In this document: positions 55,028-64,000 of the stretch, piece after piece
How the letters are laid out: the number at the start of each line of letters is the position of its first letter
Numbering within the stretch: position 1 is the stretch's first letter
From: Pseudomonas sp. R5-89-07
GTDB taxonomy: Bacteria > Pseudomonadota > Gammaproteobacteria > Pseudomonadales > Pseudomonadaceae
Length of the DNA stretch: 64,000 bases
Reading direction: 5' to 3'
Assembly (NCBI RefSeq): GCF_003851685.1
Contig: NZ_CP027727.1
Coordinates: forward strand, 4,278,001 to 4,342,000
The notes under the pieces: generated by a model
The model's input: only the letters and a program-made list of their open reading frames with translations
The model's database searches: none
What the model was told of the DNA's origin: nothing
Made by a program: the position numbers and the translations under genes

Positions 55028-55249
55028 GGTTCGCCACTGCTTGCGCGACCAAGTGTCGCACCCTTCCCAGATCCAACTTTCCCCACCCCGGATTCGGGTC
55101 TACGCTTGCTTTCAAGCGAAGCGATTTCGGCGTACGCGACAAGCGCTGTCGAGGCCTCGAAATTTTCTTGTCCACTTGATCAGCTTTTGATTTCGGATTT
55201 TATCCTTACGCCAAACATGGAAAGGGCGCAGAATCTGGCGTGGAACGCA

Positions 55250-55263
55250 TTGATACAGGTCAG
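55250..55263. promoter_or_regulatory. Weak FNR/ANR-like box before the second ccoN
   Basis: TTGATACAGGTCAG matches eight of ten specified bases of the ANR consensus. It lies 84 bases before the second ccoN start, with TACATA in a possible -10 position about 35 bases further on. This is weaker than the box of operon 1. Confidence 0.35.
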
Positions 55264-55347
55264 CCATTGCGTTGCAATGGCCCCTCGCTTTCTACATACT
55301 TGCGGCCGATTTTACCTATAAAAAAACCTAAACCGTGGAACCTTAGA

Positions 55348-56790
55348 ATGAGCACAGCAATCAGTCCGACTGCTTATAACTATAAGGTAGTCCGCCAGTT
55401 CGCCATCATGACGGTGGTCTGGGGGATCCTTGGCATGGGGCTCGGGGTGTTCATCGCCTCGCAACTGGTTTGGCCGCAATTGAATTTCGACCTGCCCTGG
55501 ACGACCTTCGGCCGCCTGCGCCCGCTGCACACCAACCTGGTGATCTTTGCCTTCGGTGGATGTGCCTTGTTTGCCACCTCCTACTACGTCGTGCAACGCA
55601 CCTGCCAGACGCGACTAATTTCCGATGGCCTCGCCGCCTTTACCTTCTGGGGCTGGCAGGCGGTCATCGTCGGCGCCATTATCAGCCTGCCCCTGGGCTA
55701 CACCACCACCAAGGAATACGCCGAGCTCGAATGGCCGATCGCCATTTTGCTCGCCATCGTGTGGGTGACGTACGCCGTGGTGTTCTTCGGCACCATCGTC
55801 AAGCGCAAGACCAAGCACATCTACGTCGGCAACTGGTTCTACGGCGCGTTCATCCTGGTCACGGCGATGCTGCACATCGTCAACCACGCGTCCCTGCCGG
55901 TCAGCCTGTTCAAGTCCTACTCGGCCTATTCCGGCGCGACGGATGCGATGATCCAGTGGTGGTACGGGCATAACGCCGTCGGCTTCTTCCTGACCACCGG
56001 TTTCCTCGGGATGATGTACTACTTCGTGCCGAAGCAGGCCGAGCGTCCGATCTACTCTTATCGCTTGTCCATCGTGCACTTCTGGGCGCTGATCACCCTG
56101 TACATCTGGGCCGGCCCGCACCACCTGCACTACACCGCGCTGCCGGACTGGGCTCAGTCCCTGGGCATGGCGATGTCGATCATCCTGCTGGCGCCAAGCT
56201 GGGGCGGCATGATCAACGGCATGATGACCCTCTCGGGCGCCTGGCATAAGCTGCGCACCGACCCGATCCTGCGCTTTCTGGTGGTATCGCTGGCGTTCTA
56301 CGGCATGTCGACCTTCGAAGGCCCGATGATGGCGATCAAGACCGTCAACTCGCTGTCCCACTACACCGACTGGACCATCGGCCATGTACACGCCGGTGCC
56401 CTCGGCTGGGTGGCGATGATCTCCATCGGCGCGCTGTACCACATGATCCCCAAGCTGTTCGGCCGCGCGCAGATGCACAGCGTCGGGCTGATCAACACTC
56501 ACTTCTGGCTGGCCACCATCGGCACCGTGCTCTACATCGCCTCGATGTGGGTCAACGGCATTACCCAGGGCCTGATGTGGCGTGCGATCAACGATGACGG
56601 CACCCTCACCTACTCCTTCGTCGAAGCGCTGCAAGCCAGCCATCCGGGCTACATCGTCCGTGCGCTGGGTGGTGCGTTCTTCGCCGCCGGCATGCTGTTC
56701 ATGGCTTACAACGTCTGGCGCACCGTGCGTGCCTCCGATCCAGAGCAAGCTGAAGCCGCCGCCAAGATCGCCGTCGTGGGAGCCCACTGA
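55348..56790 (+). CDS. ccoN: cbb3-type cytochrome c oxidase subunit I, operon 2
   Basis: 480-residue paralogue of the ccoN at 51735, starting [20 protein letters not shown]. The same heme and tyrosine motifs are present, including [20 protein letters not shown] and [19 protein letters not shown]. Differences concentrate in the N-terminus, some loops and the C-terminal tail ([18 protein letters not shown]). The stop codon overlaps the start of ccoO by one base. In P. aeruginosa the constitutive operon is the second of the pair. Confidence 0.93.
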   Translation: MSTAISPTAYNYKVVRQFAIMTVVWGILGMGLGVFIASQLVWPQLNFDLPWTTFGRLRPLHTNLVIFAFGGCALFATSYYVVQRTCQTRLISDGLAAFTFWGWQAVIVGAIISLPLGYTTTKEYAELEWPIAILLAIVWVTYAVVFFGTIVKRKTKHIYVGNWFYGAFILVTAMLHIVNHASLPVSLFKSYSAYSGATDAMIQWWYGHNAVGFFLTTGFLGMMYYFVPKQAERPIYSYRLSIVHFWALITLYIWAGPHHLHYTALPDWAQSLGMAMSIILLAPSWGGMINGMMTLSGAWHKLRTDPILRFLVVSLAFYGMSTFEGPMMAIKTVNSLSHYTDWTIGHVHAGALGWVAMISIGALYHMIPKLFGRAQMHSVGLINTHFWLATIGTVLYIASMWVNGITQGLMWRAINDDGTLTYSFVEALQASHPGYIVRALGGAFFAAGMLFMAYNVWRTVRASDPEQAEAAAKIAVVGAH

Positions 56791-57398
56791 TGAAGCATGA
56801 AGTAGTCGAGAAGAATATCGGCCTGCTGGCCTTCTTCATGGTCATTGCCGTGAGTATCGGCGGCCTGACCCAGATCGTCCCGCTGTTCTTCCAGGACGTG
56901 ACCAACAAGCCGGTCGAAGGCATGAAACCGCGCACCGCCCTCGAACTGGAAGGCCGTGACGTCTACATCGCCAACGGCTGCGTGGGCTGCCATTCGCAGA
57001 TGATCCGCCCGTTCCGCGCCGAAACCGAACGCTATGGCCACTACTCGGTCGCCGGTGAAAGCGTGTGGGACCACCCGTTCCTGTGGGGCTCCAAGCGCAC
57101 CGGCCCGGACCTGGCGCGCGTGGGCGGGCGTTACTCCGATGACTGGCAACGGGCGCACTTGTACAACCCGCGCAACGTAGTGCCTGAATCGAAAATGCCG
57201 GCGTATCCGTTCCTCGTGGAACACAAGCTCGACGGCAAGGACACCGCGAAAAAAATGGAAGTCCTGCGCACCCTGGGCGTGCCTTACACCGACGAAGACA
57301 TCGCCGGTGCGGCTGCCGCAGTCAAGGGCAAGACCGAAATGGACGCACTGGTGGCCTACCTGCAGGGCCTTGGCACCATCATCAAAAGCAAACGGTGA
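56790..57398 (+). CDS. ccoO: cbb3 oxidase monoheme c subunit, operon 2
   Basis: 202-residue paralogue of the subunit at 53170. The heme motif is [12 protein letters not shown] (about residue 64), and the anchor helix and ESKMPAYPF are conserved. The start codon is shared with the ccoN stop (TGATG), so translation is coupled. Confidence 0.93.
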   Translation: MKHEVVEKNIGLLAFFMVIAVSIGGLTQIVPLFFQDVTNKPVEGMKPRTALELEGRDVYIANGCVGCHSQMIRPFRAETERYGHYSVAGESVWDHPFLWGSKRTGPDLARVGGRYSDDWQRAHLYNPRNVVPESKMPAYPFLVEHKLDGKDTAKKMEVLRTLGVPYTDEDIAGAAAAVKGKTEMDALVAYLQGLGTIIKSKR

Positions 57399-57403
57399 CC
57401 GGC

Positions 57404-57589
57404 ATGGATATCGGGATGATTCGTGGCCTGGGTACCGTCGTGGTGATGGTGGCCTTTGTCGGCCTGGCGCTCTGGGTGTTCAGCCCACGGCGCAAATCGG
57501 AATTTGACGACGCGACCATGCTGCCTTTTGCAGATGACCCCGAAGCCATCAAGCACGTCGAGCAAGCGTCTAGGAGTAACAAAGAATGA
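57404..57589 (+). CDS. ccoQ: cbb3 oxidase accessory subunit CcoQ, operon 2
   Basis: 61-residue single-helix protein starting [20 protein letters not shown]. An in-frame GTG at 57395 would add three residues; the ATG is preferred. It ends in an ATGA overlap with ccoP. Confidence 0.87.
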   Translation: MDIGMIRGLGTVVVMVAFVGLALWVFSPRRKSEFDDATMLPFADDPEAIKHVEQASRSNKE

Positions 57590-58563
57590 CTACGTTCTGG
57601 AGTCTGTACGTCACAGTCCTCAGTCTGGGTACCATCTTCGCCCTGACCTGGCTGCTGCTGTCGACCCGCAAGGGCCAGCGCGCCGAGCAGACGGACGAGA
57701 CCGTCGGCCACTCGTTCGATGGCATCGAGGAATATGACAACCCGCTGCCAAAATGGTGGTTCATGCTGTTTGTCGGCACCATCGTCTTCGCCCTCGGCTA
57801 CCTGGTGCTCTACCCAGGCCTGGGCAACTGGAAAGGCCTGCTGCCGGGTTACAACTACCTCGACAACGACAAGCAAACCGCATTTGCCAACGGCCAGACC
57901 GGCTGGACCGGCGTGCATGAATGGGAAAAGGAAATGGCCAGGTCGCAGGCCAAGTTCGGGCCGATCTTCGCCAAGTTCGCCTCGATGCCCATTGAAGAAG
58001 TGGCCAAGGACCCGCAAGCGCTGAAGATGGGCGGCCGCCTGTTCGCCTCCAACTGTTCGGTGTGCCACGGCTCCGACGCCAAGGGCGCCTACGGCTTTCC
58101 CAACCTGACCGACGCCGACTGGCGCTGGGGCGGCGATGCGGCGACCATCAAGCAAACCATCCTGCAAGGCCGCCATGCGGTGATGCCAGGCTGGGCTGAA
58201 GTGATCGGCGAGCAAGGCGTGGCCGACGTCGCCGCCTTCGTGGTGACCAAGCTCGACGGCCGCAAGCTGCCCGAAGGCGCCAAGGCCGACGTCGCCAACG
58301 GCGAAAAACTCTTCGCCGCCAACTGCGTGGCCTGCCACGGGCCACAGGGTAAAGGCACCCCGGCCATGGGCGCGCCGGACCTGACCCATCCGGGTGCGTT
58401 CATCTACGGTTCGAGCTTCGCCCAACTGCAGCAGACCATCCGCTATGGCCGCCAGGGCCAGATGCCGGCGCAGGAACAACTGCAGGGCAACGACAAGGTG
58501 CACTTGCTGGCGGCGTATGTTTACAGTTTGTCCCATGGGGACAAGAAGGCTGAAGAGCAGTAG
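57586..58563 (+). CDS. ccoP: cbb3 oxidase diheme c subunit, operon 2
   Basis: 325-residue paralogue with heme motifs [11 protein letters not shown] (about residue 156) and [11 protein letters not shown] (about residue 245). It carries an extra segment of about ten residues ([19 protein letters not shown]) after the second hydrophobic helix compared with operon 1. A strong terminator follows after 17 bases. Confidence 0.92.
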   Translation: MTTFWSLYVTVLSLGTIFALTWLLLSTRKGQRAEQTDETVGHSFDGIEEYDNPLPKWWFMLFVGTIVFALGYLVLYPGLGNWKGLLPGYNYLDNDKQTAFANGQTGWTGVHEWEKEMARSQAKFGPIFAKFASMPIEEVAKDPQALKMGGRLFASNCSVCHGSDAKGAYGFPNLTDADWRWGGDAATIKQTILQGRHAVMPGWAEVIGEQGVADVAAFVVTKLDGRKLPEGAKADVANGEKLFAANCVACHGPQGKGTPAMGAPDLTHPGAFIYGSSFAQLQQTIRYGRQGQMPAQEQLQGNDKVHLLAAYVYSLSHGDKKAEEQ

Positions 58564-58579
58564 ATCGTTGAGTACATAA

Positions 58580-58615
58580 AGCCCCGCGTAGCGAATGCTG
58601 ACGGGGCTTTTTTTT
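58580..58615 (+). terminator. Intrinsic terminator of the second cco operon
   Basis: AGCCCCG and CGGGGCT arms around a 15-base loop, followed by eight T. Only 17 bases after the ccoP stop. Confidence 0.92.
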
Positions 58616-58687
58616 CTGGCTTTCAAACTCCCAAAATAGAACCGCGCTACCGCTCGTAGCCTCGTACTTGCTACGCGCAATCGCAAA

Positions 58688-58703
58688 GTAGTAACGTAAC
58701 TAC
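58688..58703 (+). promoter_or_regulatory. Imperfect palindrome before the toxin-antitoxin pair
   Basis: GTAGTAACGTAACTAC, 14 of 16 bases symmetric, 27 bases before the antitoxin start. Likely operator for autoregulation by the antitoxin or the complex. Confidence 0.55.
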
Positions 58704-58729
58704 ATCAAATTCTACGAAGAGGTCGTCCC

Positions 58730-58984
58730 ATGACCATCACGACCATTTCCAGCCGCGAATTCAACCAAGACACAAGTGGTGCCAAAAAAGCCGCACGCCA
58801 AGGGCCGGTATTTATCACTGATCGCGGCAAGCCTGCCCATGTACTGCTAAGCATTGAGGACTACCAGAAACTTACAGGCCTGAAGGCCGACATCGTTGAC
58901 CTGCTGGTAATGCCGGAAGCGGCCGATATCGACTTCGAAACCGAACGTGCCCTGATCACTCATCGCCCCGTGGACTTGTCTTGA
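58730..58984 (+). CDS. Phd/YefM-type antitoxin
   Basis: 84-residue protein: DNA-binding Phd-fold N-terminus (ISSREFNQDTSGAKKAARQG, then FITDRGKPAHVLLSIEDYQK, about residues 7-50) and an acidic C-terminus (MPEAADIDFETERA) that would wrap the toxin. The stop overlaps the toxin start by one base (TGATG). An AGAGGT ribosome site lies before the ATG. Pairs with the PIN toxin that follows. Inserted between the cco operons and ccoG. Confidence 0.85.
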   Translation: MTITTISSREFNQDTSGAKKAARQGPVFITDRGKPAHVLLSIEDYQKLTGLKADIVDLLVMPEAADIDFETERALITHRPVDLS

Positions 58985-59394
58985 TGTATCTACTCGACAC
59001 CAACGTTATTTCCGAACTTCGTAAAACCCAGGCGGACGCAAACGTCGTCGCCTGGGCCAGAAGCGTCAGTGCGCCACGAATGTTTATTTCTGCGATTACG
59101 TTGAAAGAACTGGAAACCGGCGTATTGCGCATCGAGCGCCGAGACCCGGCGCAGGGGAAGGTATTGCGGACCTGGCTCAAACGTCATGTTATGCCCGCTT
59201 TCGATGCGCGAATCCTGCCCGTAGACGCTGCGGTTGCGCTGCGCTGCGCCCATCTGCATGTGCCAGATCGAGCCAATGAAAGTGATGCGCTGATCGCCGC
59301 TACGGCGCTGGTTCATGGGCTTACCGTTGTCACACGCAACGTCAGCGACTTCAGGTCCAGCGGCGTGCCTCTGATCAATCCATGGGGCGAATGA
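58984..59394 (+). CDS. VapC-family PIN-domain toxin
   Basis: 136-residue PIN ribonuclease. The acidic residues are in YLLDTNVISEL (aspartate 5), LKELETGVLR, ESDALIAATALVHG and TRNVSDF. Cleaves RNA, often initiator tRNA or ribosomal RNA, when the antitoxin is lost. A TTG in the preceding codon could also start translation. The ATG is fused to the antitoxin stop, the normal type II coupling. Confidence 0.86.
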   Translation: MYLLDTNVISELRKTQADANVVAWARSVSAPRMFISAITLKELETGVLRIERRDPAQGKVLRTWLKRHVMPAFDARILPVDAAVALRCAHLHVPDRANESDALIAATALVHGLTVVTRNVSDFRSSGVPLINPWGE

Positions 59395-59434
59395 TCGGCT
59401 TACCCGCGAAAACCATCCATACTTCACAAGTCAA

Positions 59435-59448
59435 TTGATCCAGATCAC
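59435..59448 (+). promoter_or_regulatory. FNR/ANR-like box before ccoG
   Basis: TTGATCCAGATCAC matches TTGATNNNNATCAA at nine of ten specified bases. It is centred about 160 bases before the ccoG start. A second weaker TTGAT half-site lies at 59461. It suggests ccoGHI are induced in low oxygen independently of the preceding toxin-antitoxin pair. Confidence 0.6.
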
Positions 59449-59601
59449 ATACACCATCATTTGATCACCCCCAATGCGACCAAAGGTCGCAGCCTTCACC
59501 TACCACCAGGGGCGTATCATTGGGCCACTGCAACACCCTTATTTTGACCCCGGTTGGCACGTACTGGCCGAGGCAAATCTCCACCGCCGTGGGATGCAAT
59601 G

Positions 59602-61005
59602 ATGAGCGACCAGATACCGGTACACGACGTTACCCCGCCTGCCAAAACCGTCGACCTTTACGCCGCACGCGAGAAAATCTACACCCGCGCCTTCACCGGG
59701 CTGTTTCGCAACCTGCGCATGCTTGGCGGGGCCGGTCTGTTCCTGCTGTACTTCGGCACGGTGTGGCTGAACTGGGGCGGCCACCAGGCGGTGTGGTGGA
59801 ACCTGCCGGAGCGTAAGTTCTTCATTTTTGGCGCAACCTTCTGGCCGCAGGATTTCATCCTGCTGTCGGGCATCCTCATCGTCGCGGCGTTCGGCCTGTT
59901 CTTTATCACGGTGTACGCCGGGCGCGTCTGGTGCGGTTATACCTGCCCGCAAAGCGTGTGGACGTGGATCTTCATGTGGTGCGAAAAGGTCACCGAAGGC
60001 GACCGCAACCAGCGCATCAAGCTGGACAAGGCACCGATGGGCGCCAACAAATTCCTGCGCAAATTCAGCAAGCACACGCTGTGGCTGCTGATCGGTTTCG
60101 TCACCGGCATGACCTTCGTCGGCTACTTCTCGCCGATCCGCGAACTGGTGTTCGACTTCTTCACCGGCCAGGCCGACGGTTGGTCGTATTTCTGGGTGGG
60201 CTTCTTCACCCTCGCCACCTACGGCAACGCCGGCTGGCTGCGCGAGCAGGTGTGCATCTACATGTGCCCCTATGCGCGGTTCCAGAGCGTGATGTTCGAC
60301 AAAGACACACTGATCGTTTCCTACGACCCACGTCGTGGCGAAGTACGTGGCCCGCGCAAGAAGGGGGCCGACTACAAGGCCCAGGGCCTGGGCGATTGCA
60401 TTGACTGCACGATGTGCGTGCAGGTGTGCCCCACCGGTATCGACATCCGCGACGGCCTGCAGATCGAGTGCATCGGCTGCGCCGCCTGCATCGACGCCTG
60501 CGACAACGTCATGGACAAGATGGAGTACCCCCGCGGCCTGATCAGCTATACCACCGAGCACAACCTGTCCGGGCAGAAAACCCACACGTTGCGCCCGCGC
60601 CTGATCGGTTACGCCCTGGTGTTGCTGGCAATGATCAGCCTGCTGGTGGCCGCATTCTTCATGCGCTCGCTGGTGGGCTTCGACGTGAGCAAGGATCGCG
60701 TGCTGTACCGCGAAAACGCCGAAGGACGCATCGAAAACGTCTACAGCCTGAAGATCATGAACAAGGACCAGCGTGACCACACCTACGTGCTCGACGCCGC
60801 CGGGCTGCCCGATCTCAAGCTGCAGGGCCGGCGCGAAATCAAGGTGGCCGCCGGCGATATCGTCAGCCTGCCGGTCGAGTTGTCGAGTGCACCCGAACAG
60901 CTGCCGTCCAGCACCAACGAGGTGACCTTCATCCTCGAAGATGCCGACGACACCAGCGTTCACATTGAAGCCAAGAGCCGATTCATCGGCCCCCAAGTTC
61001 GTTAA
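59602..61005 (+). CDS. ccoG: cbb3 oxidase assembly protein CcoG (FixG-like)
   Basis: 467-residue membrane protein with about five hydrophobic segments and two 4Fe-4S ferredoxin motifs: CIDCTMCVQVCPTGID and CIGCAACIDACDNVMD (about residues 265-310). A periplasmic immunoglobulin-like domain (about 370-467) follows. In Rhodobacter, CcoG reduces copper(II) for delivery to the oxidase. The second ATG of a pair (59602) is used, giving MSDQIPVHDVTPPAKTVD. Separated from cco operon 2 by the toxin-antitoxin pair. Confidence 0.92.
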   Translation: MSDQIPVHDVTPPAKTVDLYAAREKIYTRAFTGLFRNLRMLGGAGLFLLYFGTVWLNWGGHQAVWWNLPERKFFIFGATFWPQDFILLSGILIVAAFGLFFITVYAGRVWCGYTCPQSVWTWIFMWCEKVTEGDRNQRIKLDKAPMGANKFLRKFSKHTLWLLIGFVTGMTFVGYFSPIRELVFDFFTGQADGWSYFWVGFFTLATYGNAGWLREQVCIYMCPYARFQSVMFDKDTLIVSYDPRRGEVRGPRKKGADYKAQGLGDCIDCTMCVQVCPTGIDIRDGLQIECIGCAACIDACDNVMDKMEYPRGLISYTTEHNLSGQKTHTLRPRLIGYALVLLAMISLLVAAFFMRSLVGFDVSKDRVLYRENAEGRIENVYSLKIMNKDQRDHTYVLDAAGLPDLKLQGRREIKVAAGDIVSLPVELSSAPEQLPSSTNEVTFILEDADDTSVHIEAKSRFIGPQVR

Positions 61006-61020
61006 ACAGGGAACACAAGA

Positions 61021-61560
61021 ATGCCCGCCACCACTGCCGCAAGCCCCTGGTACAAGCACCTATGGCCCTGGATCATCATCGGGATCCTGGCCTGCTCGGT
61101 GACGCTGACCTTGTCCATGGTGACCATCGCCGTGAACCACCCGGACAACCTGGTCAACGACAACTATTACGAGGCTGGCAAAGGCATCAACCGCTCCCTG
61201 GACCGCGAACGTCTGGCCCAGACCCTGCAACTGCGCGGCAAGCTGCACCTGGACGAGCTGACCGGTGAAGTCGAGCTGCATCTGACCGGCTACAGCAACC
61301 CGAACACGCTGGAACTGAACCTGATCTCGCCAACCCAGCCAGAGAAGGATCGCAAGATCAACCTGACCCGCAGCGACAGCGAACCCGGCCGCTACATCGG
61401 CCAGGTCACCGACAAGGTCGAGGGCCGCCGCTTCGTGGAACTGCTCGGTGTGGAAGGCGACAAGACCTGGCGCCTGTTCGAAGAAGAAGAGGTCAGCCAC
61501 GACAAGGATTTGCTGCTCGGAGACGAACCGTTGCAAGGCGCCGAAGACCTGAAGAAGTAA
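61021..61560 (+). CDS. ccoH: cbb3 oxidase assembly protein CcoH (FixH-like)
   Basis: 179-residue protein with one transmembrane segment (residues 13-37, LWPWIIIGILACSVTLTLSM) and the FixH periplasmic domain (NHPDNLVNDNYYEAGKGINR, about residues 40-60). Needed to assemble the oxidase. Starts 15 bases after the ccoG stop. Confidence 0.88.
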   Translation: MPATTAASPWYKHLWPWIIIGILACSVTLTLSMVTIAVNHPDNLVNDNYYEAGKGINRSLDRERLAQTLQLRGKLHLDELTGEVELHLTGYSNPNTLELNLISPTQPEKDRKINLTRSDSEPGRYIGQVTDKVEGRRFVELLGVEGDKTWRLFEEEEVSHDKDLLLGDEPLQGAEDLKK

Positions 61561-61566
61561 AAGATC

Positions 61567-61634
61567 GCGCTTCGCGGGCAAGCCCACTCCCACATTGGAA
61601 CGCGTATCCCCTGTGGGAGTGGGCTTGCCCGCGC
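61567..61634. repeat. REP-type inverted pair between ccoH and ccoI
   Basis: GCGGGCAAGCCCACTCCCACA and TGTGGGAGTGGGCTTGCCCGC, a third arm class with CCCACTCCC in place of CCCCCTCCC. It splits an otherwise continuous assembly operon. Confidence 0.85.
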
Positions 61635-61666
61635 TGAGGCCCTTCCAGCCACCAAAGATCCCGACC

Positions 61667-64000
61667 ATGACCACCCCCTGCTACCACTGCGCCCTGCCCG
61701 TCCCCGCCGGCAGCCGGTTCACCACCGACATCCTCGGCGAGCGTCGCGAGCTCTGCTGCCCGGGTTGCCAGGCAGTGGCCGAGGCGATTGTGGCGGGCGG
61801 GCTGGAAAGCTATTACCAGCACCGCAGCGAAGCCTCGGCCAACCCCGAGGCGCTGCCGGTGCAATTGGTGGACGAACTGGCGCTGTACGACCGCGCCGAT
61901 GTGCAAAAGCCGTTCGTGCGCCACACCGGCGAGTTCGCTGAAGCCACCCTGCTCATGGAAGGCATCAGTTGCGCGGCCTGTGGCTGGTTGATCGAGAAAC
62001 ACCTGCGCGGCCTGCCGGCGGTGGCCGAGGCGCGGCTGAACCTGTCCAACCACCGCCTGCATGTGCGCTGGGCCGACGACCAGTTACCGTTGAGCCAACT
62101 GCTCGGTGAACTGCGCCATATCGGCTATGCCGCCCACCCCTATCAAGCCGACCGTGCCGCCGAACAACTGGCCGGCGAGAATCGCCTGGCCCTGCGCCAA
62201 CTGGGCGTTGCCGGGCTACTGTGGTTCCAGGCCATGATGGCAACCATGGCCACCTGGCCTGAATTCAATATCGACCTCAGCCCCGAGTTGCATGTGATCC
62301 TGCGCTGGGTCGCGATGTTTCTTACAACCCCCATCGTGTTCTACAGCTGTGCGCCGTTTTTCAAAGGAGCGCTGCGCGACCTGCGCACACGCCACCTGAC
62401 CATGGACGTGTCGGTGTCCCTGGCCATTGGCGGGGCTTATCTGGCGGGAATCTGGACCGCGATCACCGGCGTTGGCGAGCTGTATTTCGATGCGGTCGGC
62501 ATGTTCGCGCTGTTCCTGCTGGCCGGGCGCTACCTGGAGCGGCGTGCCCGCGAACGCACCGCCGCCGCCACCGCGCAGTTGGTCAACCTGCTGCCCGCCT
62601 CGTGCCTGCGCCTGGCAGCGGACGGGCAGAGCGAACGCATCCTGCTCGGCGAACTGATCGTGGGTGATCGGGTGCTGGTGCATCCTGGCGCGGTGCTGCC
62701 AGCGGACGGCGTAATTCTGGAAGGCCAGTCCAGCGTCGATGAATCCCTGCTGACCGGCGAATACCTGCCGCAGCCACGTTGCGCCGGCGATGCCGTCACC
62801 GCTGGCACGCTCAACGTCGAAGGTGCGCTGACCGTCCAGGTGCGTGCCCTGGGCCACGACACGCGCCTGTCTGCCATCGTGCGCCTGCTGGAGCGTGCCC
62901 AGGCCGAAAAACCGCGCCTGGCGCAAATCGCCGACCGCGCCGCGCAGTGGTTTCTGCTCGGCTCCCTGCTGGCGGCTGCGGTGATCGGCCTGGTGTGGTG
63001 GGGGCTTGATGCATCGAGGGCGTTCTGGGTTGTATTGGCAATGCTGGTAGCGACCTGCCCCTGCGCGCTGTCCCTGGCTACCCCCACCGCCCTCACCGCC
63101 GCCACCGGCACGCTGCACACTCTCGGCTTGCTGCTGACCCGTGGTCATGTGCTGGAAGGCCTGAACCAGATCGACACGGTGATTTTCGACAAGACCGGCA
63201 CGCTCACCGAAGGGCGCCTGGCATTGCGCGCCATCAGGCCCCTGGGCGAACTGGACAGCGACCAGTGCCTGGGCCTCGCCGCGGCGCTGGAAAACCGCTC
63301 CGAACATCCGATTGCCCGCGCCTTCGGGCGCGCGCCACTGGCTGCCGATGACGTGTTGAGCAGCCCCGGTCTGGGCCTGGAAGGACGTGTGGGCGAGCGC
63401 CTGCTGCGCATCGGCCAACCCGGTTTTGTCTGTGAACTGAGCGCCAGCCCGGTCCCGGCATCTCCAGACGACGCAGGGCAATGGCTGCTGCTGGGCGACC
63501 AGCGCGGTGCGCTCGCCTGGTTCGTGCTCGACGACCGCCTGCGCAGCGATGCGCCAGCTTTGCTCGCCGCGTGCAAGGCCCGTGGCTGGCGTACCCTGCT
63601 GCTGTCGGGGGACAGCTCGCCGATGGTCGCCAGCGTCGCTGCCGAATTAGGCATCGATGAAGCGCACGGCGGCTTGCGTCCCGACGACAAACTGCACGTG
63701 CTGCAACGCCTGCACAAAGAAGGCCGCAAGGTGCTGATGCTCGGCGACGGTGTCAACGATGTGCCGGTACTGGCCGCCGCCGATATCAGCGTGGCGATGG
63801 GCTCGGCCACGGACCTGGCCAAAACCAGCGCCGATGCGGTGCTGCTGTCCAACCGCCTGGAAGCGCTGGTACAGGCTTTTACCTTGGCGCGTCGCACACG
63901 CCGGGTCATCATTGAAAACCTGCTGTGGGCCGGGTTGTACAATGGCCTGATGTTGCCGTTCGCCGCCCTGGGGTGGATCACCCCGATCTGGGCGGCTATC
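61667..64000 (+). CDS. ccoI: Copper-transporting P-type ATPase CcoI, C-terminus cut by window edge
   Basis: First 778 codons of a CopA2/FixI-type copper-efflux ATPase that loads copper into the cbb3 oxidase. N-terminal cysteines (CYHCALP, CCPGCQA), a heavy-metal domain with EGISCAACGWL, the phosphatase motif SLLTGEYLP, the ion-binding CPC in VATCPCALSLATPTA, the phosphorylation site FDKTGTLTEG and the hinge GDGVNDVPVLAAADISVAMG are all present in order. The last helices and the stop codon lie outside. The start is the ATG at 61667. Confidence 0.92.
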   Translation, partial: MTTPCYHCALPVPAGSRFTTDILGERRELCCPGCQAVAEAIVAGGLESYYQHRSEASANPEALPVQLVDELALYDRADVQKPFVRHTGEFAEATLLMEGISCAACGWLIEKHLRGLPAVAEARLNLSNHRLHVRWADDQLPLSQLLGELRHIGYAAHPYQADRAAEQLAGENRLALRQLGVAGLLWFQAMMATMATWPEFNIDLSPELHVILRWVAMFLTTPIVFYSCAPFFKGALRDLRTRHLTMDVSVSLAIGGAYLAGIWTAITGVGELYFDAVGMFALFLLAGRYLERRARERTAAATAQLVNLLPASCLRLAADGQSERILLGELIVGDRVLVHPGAVLPADGVILEGQSSVDESLLTGEYLPQPRCAGDAVTAGTLNVEGALTVQVRALGHDTRLSAIVRLLERAQAEKPRLAQIADRAAQWFLLGSLLAAAVIGLVWWGLDASRAFWVVLAMLVATCPCALSLATPTALTAATGTLHTLGLLLTRGHVLEGLNQIDTVIFDKTGTLTEGRLALRAIRPLGELDSDQCLGLAAALENRSEHPIARAFGRAPLAADDVLSSPGLGLEGRVGERLLRIGQPGFVCELSASPVPASPDDAGQWLLLGDQRGALAWFVLDDRLRSDAPALLAACKARGWRTLLLSGDSSPMVASVAAELGIDEAHGGLRPDDKLHVLQRLHKEGRKVLMLGDGVNDVPVLAAADISVAMGSATDLAKTSADAVLLSNRLEALVQAFTLARRTRRVIIENLLWAGLYNGLMLPFAALGWITPIWAAI

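Noticed and set aside
55174..55195. TTGAT repeated near 55180 as an ANR box
   Set aside because: The right half reads TTTTGAT rather than ATCAA, so it does not fit the dyad.

Overview
The window looks like chromosomal DNA of a Pseudomonas of the fluorescens lineage. The signs are a GC-rich gene set with Pseudomonas-specific neighbourhoods (cysM-rlmD, gbuR-gbuA with two permeases, aer next to two tandem cbb3 oxidase operons and ccoGHI) and many paired REP-type palindromes between genes, built on cores such as GGGGGCAAGCCCCCTCCCAC and GGCGAGGGAGCTTGCTCCCG. No tRNA, rRNA, CRISPR array or prophage was seen. This identification comes from recognition of gene families and order, not from a database search.

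Layout: 1-2.5 kb holds rlmD (cut by the left edge), cysM and tapT. 2.5-8 kb is the guanidinobutyrate locus: LysR regulator, guanidinobutyrase, a small NTF2-like protein and two permeases. 8-12 kb has a small ORF, a LysR regulator divergent from an MFS carrier, and an NCS1 permease convergent with that carrier. 12-19.6 kb is mostly housekeeping and envelope genes: an S1-domain protein, a porin, a lipoprotein, a DEAD-box helicase and a MscS-type channel. 19.6-26.1 kb is the most unusual part: a tight five-gene operon (SznF-like diiron/cupin N-oxygenase, Rieske ferredoxin, MFS exporter, ATP-grasp ligase, B3/B4-domain protein), followed on the other strand by an Lrp-type regulator and an EamA exporter. 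26.3-37.5 kb holds azoR, a LysR regulator, hydrolase, cyclophilin, ABC exporter, aqpZ, a FemAB-like protein, a porin, an ECF sigma with its zinc-finger anti-sigma, and a FabH-like synthase.

38-47.3 kb: hrpA and aceK flank a tandemly duplicated 1.38 kb interval. It carries two small, fast-decaying genes in two copies, a chimeric hrpA'-'aceK relic, and an IS3-family element inserted at the 3' end of one copy. 47.4-64 kb: a DMT carrier, a CPBP protease, an Aer-type aerotaxis receptor, a hydrolase, two complete ccoNOQP operons, a Phd/VapC-type toxin-antitoxin pair inserted before ccoG, then ccoG, ccoH and ccoI (cut by the right edge). FNR/ANR-like boxes precede the first ccoN and ccoG, which fits low-oxygen control of the oxidase and its assembly factors.

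The best candidate for an undescribed system is the operon at 19,897-24,709. Its first gene has the residue pattern of the N-nitrosating enzyme SznF, but its neighbours suggest a different substrate. A perfect 15-bp palindrome resembling an Lrp site lies just upstream.
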